Below, piece after piece: positions 1 to 5,948 of a stretch of DNA of 6,247 bases. The notes under the pieces are model-generated. The model did not search any database. It was given only the letters and a program-made list of their open reading frames with translations, and was not told where the DNA came from. Origin of the DNA: Verrucomicrobiota bacterium (lineage in GTDB: Bacteria; Verrucomicrobiota; Verrucomicrobiia; Limisphaerales; SXQI01); assembly GCA_008933045.1 (NCBI GenBank), contig WBXJ01000169.1:1-6247 (forward strand), written 5' to 3'. The translations under genes and the position numbers were made by a program. The stretch's first letter is position 1. Every line of letters starts with the position of its first letter.

Positions 1-1296
1 AAAACCATCATGGTCCACAGAGATAAACCATTGATCCATGGCTCGAAAAATCACGGGCGTTTTGCTGCGCCAACAATGGGGGTAACTGTGGTGATAATCC
101 TCTTGATGGAGCACCAAGCTACGAGCGCGTAACTCCTCAATCACCACGGTGTTCGCCTCGCTCTGGCCGTGCTTAGCCAGGATCGCTTTACCTACCATGG
201 TAGCGGGGATCTGTTGATCCGGAGGGAGATCAGCCGTGTGCGCCAAGCAGCCGTCATCATCCACAGGGGAATAAATGGGAAGCTTGTGACGCAGACCTAG
301 TTGGTAATCTTCCATCCCGTGCCCAGGGGCGATATGCACGAACCCTGTACCTGTCGAATTCTCGACAAAATCGTCGCCCGCATACAATCGCCCTGTGCGT
401 GCGCAGAAAGGGTGTTGATACTCCATCTGCTCCAACTGTTCGGCATACAGAGTCCGGACAATTTCGTAACCCTGCCAACCAGCCTTCCACGTGACCTCCG
501 AGAGGAGCGCGTTCGAGAGGATAAACATTTCATCCCCCACACGCACGAGGGAGTAATGAAACTTCGAGTTAAAGGCCACCGCGAGATTGGCAGGAAGTGT
601 CCACGGAGTCGTCGTCCAAATAAGTAAAAATGTATTTGGAAAACCGACGAGCGGGAACTTGACATAGACACTCTGACTGACGTGATCTTGGTATTCAACC
701 TCAGCCTCAGCCAACGCCGTGCGACAAGGAATGCTCCAATAAACAGGCTTCTTGCCACGATACACAAACCCCTTAGCGACGATATCGGCAAAGAGCCGCA
801 GTTCGTGCGCCTCATATTGCTTGTCCAACGTCAGGTAAGGATTTTCCCAATCACCTAGCACCCCTAAACGCTTGAACTGCACCCGCTGTAAATCGATATA
901 TTTGCGTGCATACTCATCGCAAGCCTTGCGGATCGCTGCCGCGTCACTAGAGGTATCTCCAGCTTTGCGCATTTCCTGAGACACCTTGAACTCGATCGGC
1001 AGCCCGTGACAATCCCAACCCGGCACATAGGGCACTCTGAATCCGGAGAGTGTCTTACTCCGAACAACAAGGTCTTTCAGAATTTTATTCAGCGCCGTGC
1101 CGATATGCACGTCGCCGTTCGCAAACGGGGGGCCATCATGCAAAATAAACGCTGGAGCCTTCGCTCGTTGAGCCTGGATGCGTTCATACAACTGATTTGC
1201 TTCCCATTTTTGCCAACGTTGTGGCTCGCGAGTCACAAGATCGGCCTTCATAGGGAAGTCCGTGCGCGGCAAGTTTACTGTGTCTTTATAATCCAT
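1..1296 (-). CDS. ileS: Isoleucyl-tRNA synthetase, N-terminal 432 codons (cut by window edge)
   Basis: Class I aminoacyl-tRNA synthetase that charges tRNA-Ile with isoleucine in the cytoplasm. I translated the minus strand from 1296 and it stays open for exactly 432 codons to base 1. The N-terminus begins MDYKDTVNLPRTDFPMKADL, the usual bacterial IleRS start. The active-site block HDGPPFANGDVHIG lies at residues 53-66, followed by NKILKD and WDCHGLPIE (94-102). The CP1 editing domain shows TTTPWTLPAN (228-237) and GTGFVHIAPGHGMEDY (316-331); D330 matches the conserved editing aspartate. The fragment ends soon after QWFISVD. Bacterial IleRS is usually about 930-950 residues, so the KMSKS loop and the anticodon-binding and zinc regions lie outside. 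The ATG is the first possible start, because an in-frame TAG lies six codons upstream. No strong Shine-Dalgarno is visible. The fourth residue of the HIGH signature is Thr. Identity is near certain. Confidence 0.97.
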   Translation of the reverse strand, partial: MDYKDTVNLPRTDFPMKADLVTREPQRWQKWEANQLYERIQAQRAKAPAFILHDGPPFANGDVHIGTALNKILKDLVVRSKTLSGFRVPYVPGWDCHGLPIEFKVSQEMRKAGDTSSDAAAIRKACDEYARKYIDLQRVQFKRLGVLGDWENPYLTLDKQYEAHELRLFADIVAKGFVYRGKKPVYWSIPCRTALAEAEVEYQDHVSQSVYVKFPLVGFPNTFLLIWTTTPWTLPANLAVAFNSKFHYSLVRVGDEMFILSNALLSEVTWKAGWQGYEIVRTLYAEQLEQMEYQHPFCARTGRLYAGDDFVENSTGTGFVHIAPGHGMEDYQLGLRHKLPIYSPVDDDGCLAHTADLPPDQQIPATMVGKAILAKHGQSEANTVVIEELRARSLVLHQEDYHHSYPHCWRSKTPVIFRAMDQWFISVDHDGF

Positions 1297-1503
1297 GATC
1301 CAACCTAGAAGCTATCAACGGCAAGGGAAAGGTGTCAAATGTCACCACACCTTCAAGGGAAAAACTAAAGCAGTCCTAGCGATTTCTTCCCCAGTGAAGT
1401 CAATGCATTTGTCGCCTTCTGTTCAAATTTTATTTCCTTTCCAGTCGAATTCACCTACTTTCTTTCGCTTATTGCGGTTGAACCGCGAGGATCTGATTGA
1501 TTT
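1297..1503. other. Divergent intergenic region between ileS and the aldolase gene
   Basis: These 207 bases must carry the promoters for both outward-facing genes, but I see no convincing sigma70 pair for either. On the minus strand a perfect TTGACA occurs at 1338-1333. The best downstream match, TAGCTT after 18 bases, is poor. No T-box or other recognised leader is seen before ileS. Two inverted repeats are present: 7-bp arms AAGGTGT/ACACCTT at 1329-1335 and 1347-1353, and the 13-nt palindrome GCGGTTGAACCGC at 1474-1486, directly before the aldolase. Short reading frames here have no recognisable content. Confidence 0.6.
1474..1486 (+). promoter_or_regulatory. 13-nt palindrome just upstream of the aldolase start
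   Basis: GCGGTTGAACCGC has perfect 6-bp arms around a single central G and ends 17 bases before the aldolase ATG. It abuts GAGG (1487-1490), the only Shine-Dalgarno-like sequence there, which sits 13 bases from the start and so is distant. The palindrome could be a repressor half-site pair or a small hairpin next to the ribosome-binding region. No regulator is recognised and chance remains possible. Confidence 0.3.
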
Positions 1504-2469
1504 ATGCCACTCACACATACCAAAGATTTGTTTGCCAAAGCACTGAAAGGCAAATACGCGCTCGGCGCATTTAACGTCAACAACATGGAGTTGCTCCAAG
1601 CCATCGTCGAGGCTTGCGAGGAAGAAAAAGCTCCCGTCATGCTTCAAATATCTAAAGGGGCGCGCTCTTATGCGAATCCTGTTTATCTCAAGAAATTGAT
1701 CGAAGCAGCCGTCTCCCTGTCCACGATCCCCATCGCGATTCACTTGGATCACGGCGATACCTTCGAGTTGTGTAAGGATTGTATCGATGAAGGGTTTACT
1801 TCCGTCATGATTGACGGATCCCACCTTTCATTTGAAAAGAATGTCGAAATCTGCAATAAAGTTGTCGAATACGCGCATCGCCATAACTGCGTCGTCGAGG
1901 GCGAACTCGGTGAACTTGTCGGGGCCCAGTTTGATGAAGGTGAAGAAGGCGGCGGCTATTCCGCAGGGGGACATTACACGCATCCCGAGGAGGCCGTGAA
2001 ATTCGTCCAGTTGACCGGTGTGGATTCACTCGCGATCGCAATCGGAAACTCGCACGGTGCCTACAAGTTCAAAGGTGAACAACACTTGGATCTTGAGCGT
2101 CTTAAGTCGATCAAATTAGCACTCAGTGAAAACGGTTTGGGCGATTACCCACTCGTGTTGCACGGTGCTTCCTCGGTGCCTGCAGACCTTGTCGCTGAGA
2201 TCAACAAATACGGCGGAAACCTAGGGAATGATACTGCAGGGGTGCCTGAGGCCGATATTGAAATCGCTCGTCGCGTCGGTTGCACCAAGGTGAATATCGA
2301 TACCGACCTGCGCTTGGCGTATACTGCGGGTATTCGAAAGGTGCTAGCCGAGAATCCCAAAGAATTCGATCCTCGCAAATACAACACAGCCGCTCGTAAC
2401 TCCGTCAAAAACCTCGTTCGTCATAAAGTCAGGAACGTGCTCTGCAGCTCGGGCCACGCTTTCGATTAG
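1504..2469 (+). CDS. fba: Class II (zinc-dependent) fructose-bisphosphate aldolase
   Basis: Cytoplasmic enzyme that reversibly splits fructose 1,6-bisphosphate into dihydroxyacetone phosphate and glyceraldehyde 3-phosphate in glycolysis and gluconeogenesis. The 321-residue protein is in the normal range for the class IIB branch. GAFNVNNMELLQAI (21-34) is the family N-terminal motif. HLDHGD at 80-85 supplies the catalytic Asp (D82) and a zinc ligand (H83). E134 lies in VVEGELGELVG. GNSHGAYK (181-188) and LHGASS (219-224) supply the other zinc histidines, H184 and H220. NIDTD (264-268) closes the phosphate/substrate site. All expected residues are present, so the enzyme should be active. The ATG at 1504 is the first possible start, since an in-frame TGA (1498-1500) precedes it. 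The gene is transcribed alone and ends in a terminator 22 bases after its stop. A related class II aldolase acting on tagatose bisphosphate cannot be excluded from sequence alone. Confidence 0.95.
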   Translation: MPLTHTKDLFAKALKGKYALGAFNVNNMELLQAIVEACEEEKAPVMLQISKGARSYANPVYLKKLIEAAVSLSTIPIAIHLDHGDTFELCKDCIDEGFTSVMIDGSHLSFEKNVEICNKVVEYAHRHNCVVEGELGELVGAQFDEGEEGGGYSAGGHYTHPEEAVKFVQLTGVDSLAIAIGNSHGAYKFKGEQHLDLERLKSIKLALSENGLGDYPLVLHGASSVPADLVAEINKYGGNLGNDTAGVPEADIEIARRVGCTKVNIDTDLRLAYTAGIRKVLAENPKEFDPRKYNTAARNSVKNLVRHKVRNVLCSSGHAFD

Positions 2470-2490
2470 TTCAGTATCCCACACTTTCGA

Positions 2491-2523
2491 GGATGGCTTG
2501 CCACAAGCGAGCCATCCTTTTTT
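2491..2523 (+). terminator. Rho-independent terminator of the aldolase gene
   Basis: A 10-bp stem (2491-2500 with 2508-2517; nine Watson-Crick pairs plus one G-T) encloses the loop CCACAAG and is followed by six T (2518-2523). It begins 22 bases after the fba stop codon. On the opposite strand the stem is not followed by a T-run, so it is not a good terminator for the converging epimerase gene, whose stop lies at 2535-2537. Confidence 0.92.
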
Positions 2524-2534
2524 GCGCCCACGGT

Positions 2535-3431
2535 TTAGAGTGGCTGAATATCAAACCAAAGGCGGGCTTCGAAAACTTCACTTGGAGCCAACAATATCAG
2601 GTCATGATCTTGAGGACGGCCAAAAGCGTTTGGGAGAGAAGTCCACGGCTCGATACAGTAAAACGGTGCGTCCGTAGATTTTGACCAGAGTGCTACGGAG
2701 CGATAACGTGGCGCATCCTCCCAATTAAGCAGCACCTGCACCCCAGCCTGTGGATCGACCAGTGCCACCTCGCGACGCGCCAGTCCTGTCAGGAGAATTG
2801 TATCCGCGACATCTTGTGCAACCGGTAAGTCTTGGGCCGGTTGATCTCGCATCGTGAACGAAGCCATCTGAGGTGCAGCCTGAGCGCACCGAGCCGCGGG
2901 CAAGCGAACAAAACAGGTATCACGCTGGGAGTGAGGCGAAAGCGGCACGTTGAAATAAGGATGTATCCCCACACCAAAGGGCATCGTGACTCCCGAACGG
3001 TTCTCAATTCGCTGCTCAAACCACAGCCGCCCTTGTTCAAGTCGATAGGTCACACGATGGCTGAATTGAAACGGATAAACCGCGCGGGTTGCTTCGTTAT
3101 CCACCAACTCCATGGTGACCGAGACTCCGGTTTGAGAAATGACCTGCCATGAGGTACGCCGCGCAAACCCATGTTGCGGAAGCGGATAGGTCACGCCCCC
3201 CCACTCGTAGAAATGTTCCTTCCCTCCAGCCACGTTGTAACTGACCAGCGGAAACAACAGCGGATTTCCGGCATACATTTGCAACGGGTAGCGATCAACT
3301 ACCGCTGGGTCAAAACGAATCGCCTCAACCCAACCACGGCCGGCCACGTTGCGTCCGTAGCGCAATAACCAAGCCCCCAATTCAGGAGCGATTGCAAACT
3401 CAGCCTCGGTGCCTTCGCGTAAAACAATCAT
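2535..3431 (-). CDS. Aldose 1-epimerase (mutarotase) superfamily protein
   Basis: Member of the galactose-mutarotase-like beta-sandwich family (aldose 1-epimerase / hexose-6-phosphate mutarotase), which interconverts alpha and beta anomers of sugars. Numbered from the ATG at 3431 (298 residues), GNPLLFPLVSYN is at 56-67 and HGFAR at 87-91. GIHPYFN at 155-161 carries the presumed catalytic acid H157. EPWTSLPNAF at 261-270 carries the presumed catalytic base E261. The whole family core is therefore intact. A GTG at 3440 would add three residues, but GAGGGG (3447-3442) lies one base from that GTG and ten bases from the ATG, so I prefer the ATG. There is no signal peptide, so it should be cytoplasmic. 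It lies 39 bp downstream of the sugar dehydrogenase on the same strand, with no terminator between, so they are probably co-transcribed. The substrate, free sugar or sugar phosphate, cannot be read from sequence. Confidence 0.88.
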   Translation of the reverse strand: MIVLREGTEAEFAIAPELGAWLLRYGRNVAGRGWVEAIRFDPAVVDRYPLQMYAGNPLLFPLVSYNVAGGKEHFYEWGGVTYPLPQHGFARRTSWQVISQTGVSVTMELVDNEATRAVYPFQFSHRVTYRLEQGRLWFEQRIENRSGVTMPFGVGIHPYFNVPLSPHSQRDTCFVRLPAARCAQAAPQMASFTMRDQPAQDLPVAQDVADTILLTGLARREVALVDPQAGVQVLLNWEDAPRYRSVALWSKSTDAPFYCIEPWTSLPNAFGRPQDHDLILLAPSEVFEARLWFDIQPL

Positions 3432-3470
3432 GCGTTCCACACCCCTCGCGGCTGCCGTGGTTGGAGGACG

Positions 3471-4955
3471 TTATTTGCTCGCGGTCTGAGCAGGATTATA
3501 CTCGATTCGCACAATCTGCGTGTCGAAATTATTCCCCCAGTTGGTCCCGTATTCGATGATGTAGAGACAACCATCCGCGCCCAACTCCATATCCATCGGC
3601 CGCATGAAGCTCATATGTTCGCAGAATTTTTCCATTTTGACGATCTTCTCGTTTTCATCCAAATGAACCGCGATAATCCAGTTTCGGCTCCACTCGTAAA
3701 TAAATAGGGTGTGATCAAATTCCTTCGGCAACTTATGGGGAGATTCCAGCTTCGGATCAAAGTAATAGACCGGCCCCGCCATGGCTGTGCGGCCTCCGCT
3801 TCCGACGACGGGAAATTTTGTGGAAGGTGAAGCGGGATAATAAATGAAGGCGGGTTGCGCGGGCGGCAAATTCTGTATCCCAGTATTAAACGGCGAATTA
3901 TTAATCGGCTTTGCGGCATCAAATTTGTCGCCGGCAGTTTTGGTGGCAAAATCCCAAACACGGTAAGGTTTGCTATCGCCAACAAAATAGGGCCATCCAA
4001 AGAAACCGGCTTGGCGAGCTTGGTTCACTTCGTCAAAACCGGCTGGCCCTCGTGTTTCGCTGGGGCCTCCTGCGTCAGGGCCAACTTCGCCCCAATAAAG
4101 GTTGCCGTTCTTTTGGTCGATATTGATCCGGAACGGATTCCGGTTGCCCATGACATAGATTTCAGGCCGTGTGTTTGGAGTGCCTGGGGGAAAAAGATTG
4201 CCCTTGGGAATGGTCACCGTGCCGTTCGGCTCGGGATGGATCCGGTTGATTTTACCCCGCAAATCATTGGGGTTGGACGCCGATTTCTCCGCAGACCACG
4301 GTGAACGCCCCGTCCGTTGGTCGAAAGGACCAAAACCATCAGACTCGAAAGGGTTCGTGTTATCACCAACGGATACATAAAGGTTTCCCTTTGCATCGAA
4401 AGCTAGGGAACCTCCAACATGGCAGCATTGCTCCCGCTGAGTCGGGATATCAAGCATGACTTTCTCCGAGGCCAAATCAATCTTGTCGCCCACAAGCGTA
4501 AAACGAGAAACACGGATCAGTCCGGCCTTACCGTATTGATCTGTCGTGGTTTCTGGGAGTGAACGGTTCAGGTAAATAAAGCCATTCTTGAGAAACTTAG
4601 GATCGAGAGTAATTCCTAATAAACCGTCTTCCAGACCTGAAAAAACAGGAAGCTGCCCCACTTGAACCGTCGTCTTGGTCTTGGGCTGATACATCTTTAC
4701 CAGACCAGACCTCTCGGCCCAGAATACGCGGCCATCCTTGGCGACAGCCATCTCCATCGGATCCTTAATAGAATCATCCACGGCACCATTTCCGTCGATA
4801 TCCTTATCCGCATCCAAAATCACTTTAGAGAAATTCCCATCCGTCTGCGGCCCTTTAGGAAAAATGCGTTTCTCTTCGGCAGCCTCGGCCCAATGTCCAA
4901 CAAAGCAGGCAGAGAGCACCGCCGCACCTAATAAGGATCTCGAAAAATTGTTCAT
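3471..4955 (-). CDS. Exported glucose/sorbosone (PQQ-type) sugar dehydrogenase
   Basis: A 494-residue protein of the glucose/sorbosone dehydrogenase family, six-bladed propellers that oxidise aldoses with pyrroloquinoline quinone outside the cytoplasm. The N-terminus has Arg6, a hydrophobic stretch at 7-20 and AEA at 23-25, a plausible signal peptidase I site. LSAC at 14-17 also fits a lipobox, so a lipoprotein is possible. Family segments in order: DPMEMAVAKDGRVFWAERSG (65-84), GLLGITLDP (111-119), CCHVGGSLAFDAKGNLYVSVGDN (177-199), NDLRGKINRIHP (230-241), EIYVMGNRNPFRI (265-277) and GPVYYFDP (394-401). H179 matches the proposed catalytic His, and R272/N273 match the PQQ-contacting Arg-Asn of soluble glucose dehydrogenase. 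D50-D61 resembles a calcium-binding loop. A TTG at 5009 would add 18 charged and aromatic residues before the signal peptide, so the ATG at 4955 is preferred. No cytochrome domain and no PQQ synthesis genes are present. The exact substrate is unknown, and a non-PQQ use of the fold is possible. Confidence 0.88.
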   Translation of the reverse strand: MNNFSRSLLGAAVLSACFVGHWAEAAEEKRIFPKGPQTDGNFSKVILDADKDIDGNGAVDDSIKDPMEMAVAKDGRVFWAERSGLVKMYQPKTKTTVQVGQLPVFSGLEDGLLGITLDPKFLKNGFIYLNRSLPETTTDQYGKAGLIRVSRFTLVGDKIDLASEKVMLDIPTQREQCCHVGGSLAFDAKGNLYVSVGDNTNPFESDGFGPFDQRTGRSPWSAEKSASNPNDLRGKINRIHPEPNGTVTIPKGNLFPPGTPNTRPEIYVMGNRNPFRINIDQKNGNLYWGEVGPDAGGPSETRGPAGFDEVNQARQAGFFGWPYFVGDSKPYRVWDFATKTAGDKFDAAKPINNSPFNTGIQNLPPAQPAFIYYPASPSTKFPVVGSGGRTAMAGPVYYFDPKLESPHKLPKEFDHTLFIYEWSRNWIIAVHLDENEKIVKMEKFCEHMSFMRPMDMELGADGCLYIIEYGTNWGNNFDTQIVRIEYNPAQTASK

Positions 4956-4996
4956 GCGATAAAAATAGACTCTTGGAATGCAGAGAAATTCAAAGA

Positions 4997-5012
4997 AATT
5001 TGATCTCAAATT
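4997..5012 (-). promoter_or_regulatory. 16-nt inverted repeat upstream of the sugar dehydrogenase (candidate operator)
   Basis: AATTTGA and TCAAATT form perfect 7-bp arms around a 2-base centre, 42 bases upstream of the preferred dehydrogenase start. The small symmetric form and the position resemble a dimeric repressor site. No transcription factor gene lies in the window and no known operator is recognised, so this is inference. Confidence 0.35.
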
Positions 5013-5033
5013 GGACTGATTTCGGGTGAGAGG

Positions 5034-5039
5034 ATGATA
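5034..5039 (-). promoter_or_regulatory. Possible -10 element for the dehydrogenase-epimerase unit
   Basis: Read on the minus strand, the hexamer is TATCAT, five of six matches to the sigma70 -10 consensus, about 80 bases upstream of the ATG at 4955. There is no good -35 at normal spacing: the bases there belong to the T-run of the preceding terminator. If it is real, the leader would be about 70 nt and would contain the inverted repeat at 4997-5012. A weaker alternative, TTGAAT with TCTATT close to the ATG, would leave almost no leader. Confidence 0.25.
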
Positions 5040-5053
5040 CAGAATCAGATTGG

Positions 5054-5085
5054 AAAAAAAGCACCCAGCCTAGGCTGGGTGCTTT
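5054..5085 (-). terminator. Rho-independent terminator of the pilin gene
   Basis: Bases 5058-5085 are a perfect 28-nt palindrome with arms AAAGCACCCAGCCT/AGGCTGGGTGCTTT. Folded, it gives a 12-bp GC-rich stem with a CTAG loop. On the minus strand the hairpin runs into seven T (complement of 5060-5054, the first three within the stem), the form of a strong intrinsic terminator, 67 bases past the pilin stop codon. On the plus strand only three T follow. It separates the pilin transcript from the dehydrogenase operon downstream. Confidence 0.9.
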
Positions 5086-5152
5086 AGATTGTTACAAAGC
5101 TAATCTCAAATGAGACTTACTCGTGTACTTACCCGAGGGCAACTTGAATCAA

Positions 5153-5890
5153 TTAGATACCAGCTTTGTCAGTTGGCAAATTGAGTGAATTCTTGGAAGT
5201 GCCGCTGTTTTTCAGCGCGTCGATGAAGCGGGATTTGCTGAGCTGTTGCACAGATCCGTCACCCATGACTGCATTTCCTTGACCCTGATGCTGTTCAGTT
5301 TGAGTCCAGCCTGCGGAATCAATCAACGCCTTCTGGGTCTTGGCATCAACACCGAAATCACCATAATAAGCCTTGGTGGTCACTGTGCGGGCACTGTTGG
5401 TGATGTTACGATCAATTCCGATGAAGGACTGAGGATTCTGCTCAGATCCATCGGTGCCGATGCCGTAGCTCAGCGCACCGTCAGTCATTTCGAGCACAGA
5501 AGCCTTAGGACGGCTGGCATCTTTGCTCCAGACGGCAGCTTCGGTCTTTTTATCGCTAGGGCAAACGATGATTTTAGGTGTGCTCAGCTCGTTCGAGAGC
5601 ACCATGAATGTGTAATAATTGCTGCCGGGCTTATCAGCAAACTCGGAAGAACCGCCATCAGCAACGCTCAACTCTGTAGGAAAACGATCCCCGTTGTCAG
5701 TGGCGAACAAACGGAAGGAAAGACCCACGTTTTTCAGGTTGTTGACGCATTTGATGCGTTGTGCTTTGGCTTTGGCTTTGGCCAGAGCAGGGAGCAGCAT
5801 GCCGGCGAGGATCGCGATGATGGCGATAACAACCAGCAGTTCGATGAGCGTGAAAGCGTTAGCTTTCTGGGTGCGTGTGACGCGTTTCAT
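5153..5890 (-). CDS. Prepilin-like secreted protein with C-terminal H-X9-DG motif
   Basis: A 245-residue type IV pilin / type II pseudopilin-like protein. The leader of residues 1-12 is basic (MKRVTRTQKANA). It is followed by FTLIELLVVIAIIAILAGML, the prepilin N-methylation and hydrophobic helix, with the invariant Glu at E17 (Glu5 of the mature form). Cleavage by prepilin peptidase would fall between A12 and F13; -1 is Ala rather than the usual Gly. A lysine/alanine-rich helix follows (37-47), then NNLKNVGLSFRLFATDNGDRFP (50-71), standard in this family. C48 and C110 could form a disulfide. HQGQGNAVMGDG at 201-212 fits H-X9-DG exactly, the C-terminal signature of a large paralogous family in Verrucomicrobiota, Lentisphaerota and Planctomycetota. 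The specific role is unknown. It has its own promoter and terminator and no assembly genes nearby, so it probably uses machinery encoded elsewhere. No Shine-Dalgarno is visible before the ATG. Confidence 0.93.
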   Translation of the reverse strand: MKRVTRTQKANAFTLIELLVVIAIIAILAGMLLPALAKAKAKAQRIKCVNNLKNVGLSFRLFATDNGDRFPTELSVADGGSSEFADKPGSNYYTFMVLSNELSTPKIIVCPSDKKTEAAVWSKDASRPKASVLEMTDGALSYGIGTDGSEQNPQSFIGIDRNITNSARTVTTKAYYGDFGVDAKTQKALIDSAGWTQTEQHQGQGNAVMGDGSVQQLSKSRFIDALKNSGTSKNSLNLPTDKAGI

Positions 5891-5920
5891 ATTTTGTTCG
5901 GTTATTTGGTTACGATCGAC

Positions 5921-5948
5921 ACTGTAGAGAATCGCCTCCGAGTGTCAA
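5921..5948 (-). promoter_or_regulatory. Sigma70-type promoter of the pilin gene
   Basis: On the minus strand a perfect -35 TTGACA (5948-5943) is followed after 16 bases by TACAGT (5926-5921), four of six matches to the -10 consensus. Transcription would start near 5914 and give a leader of about 24 nt before the ATG at 5890. This is the clearest promoter in the window and fits a single-gene transcript ending at the terminator near 5054. Confidence 0.7.

Noticed and set aside
297..815. 172-residue minus-strand reading frame
   Set aside because: It is an out-of-frame shadow of ileS: the true frame through this region gives continuous, highly conserved IleRS sequence, and this one has an Arg/Ser-rich low-quality composition.
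1423..1824. 133-residue minus-strand reading frame overlapping the aldolase start
   Set aside because: Antisense to conserved aldolase sequence and to its upstream region; no family resemblance.
3432..3440. GTG start for the epimerase
   Set aside because: The only good Shine-Dalgarno, GAGGGG, is one base from it, too close for use; the ATG at 3431 has ten bases of spacing. The difference is only three residues.
3855..4304. 149-residue plus-strand reading frame
   Set aside because: Antisense shadow of the sugar dehydrogenase, whose conserved propeller motifs run through the whole interval.
4956..5009. TTG start that would lengthen the sugar dehydrogenase by 18 residues
   Set aside because: It would place charged and aromatic residues ahead of a good signal peptide that begins at the ATG at 4955, and it would overlap the inverted repeat at 4997-5012.
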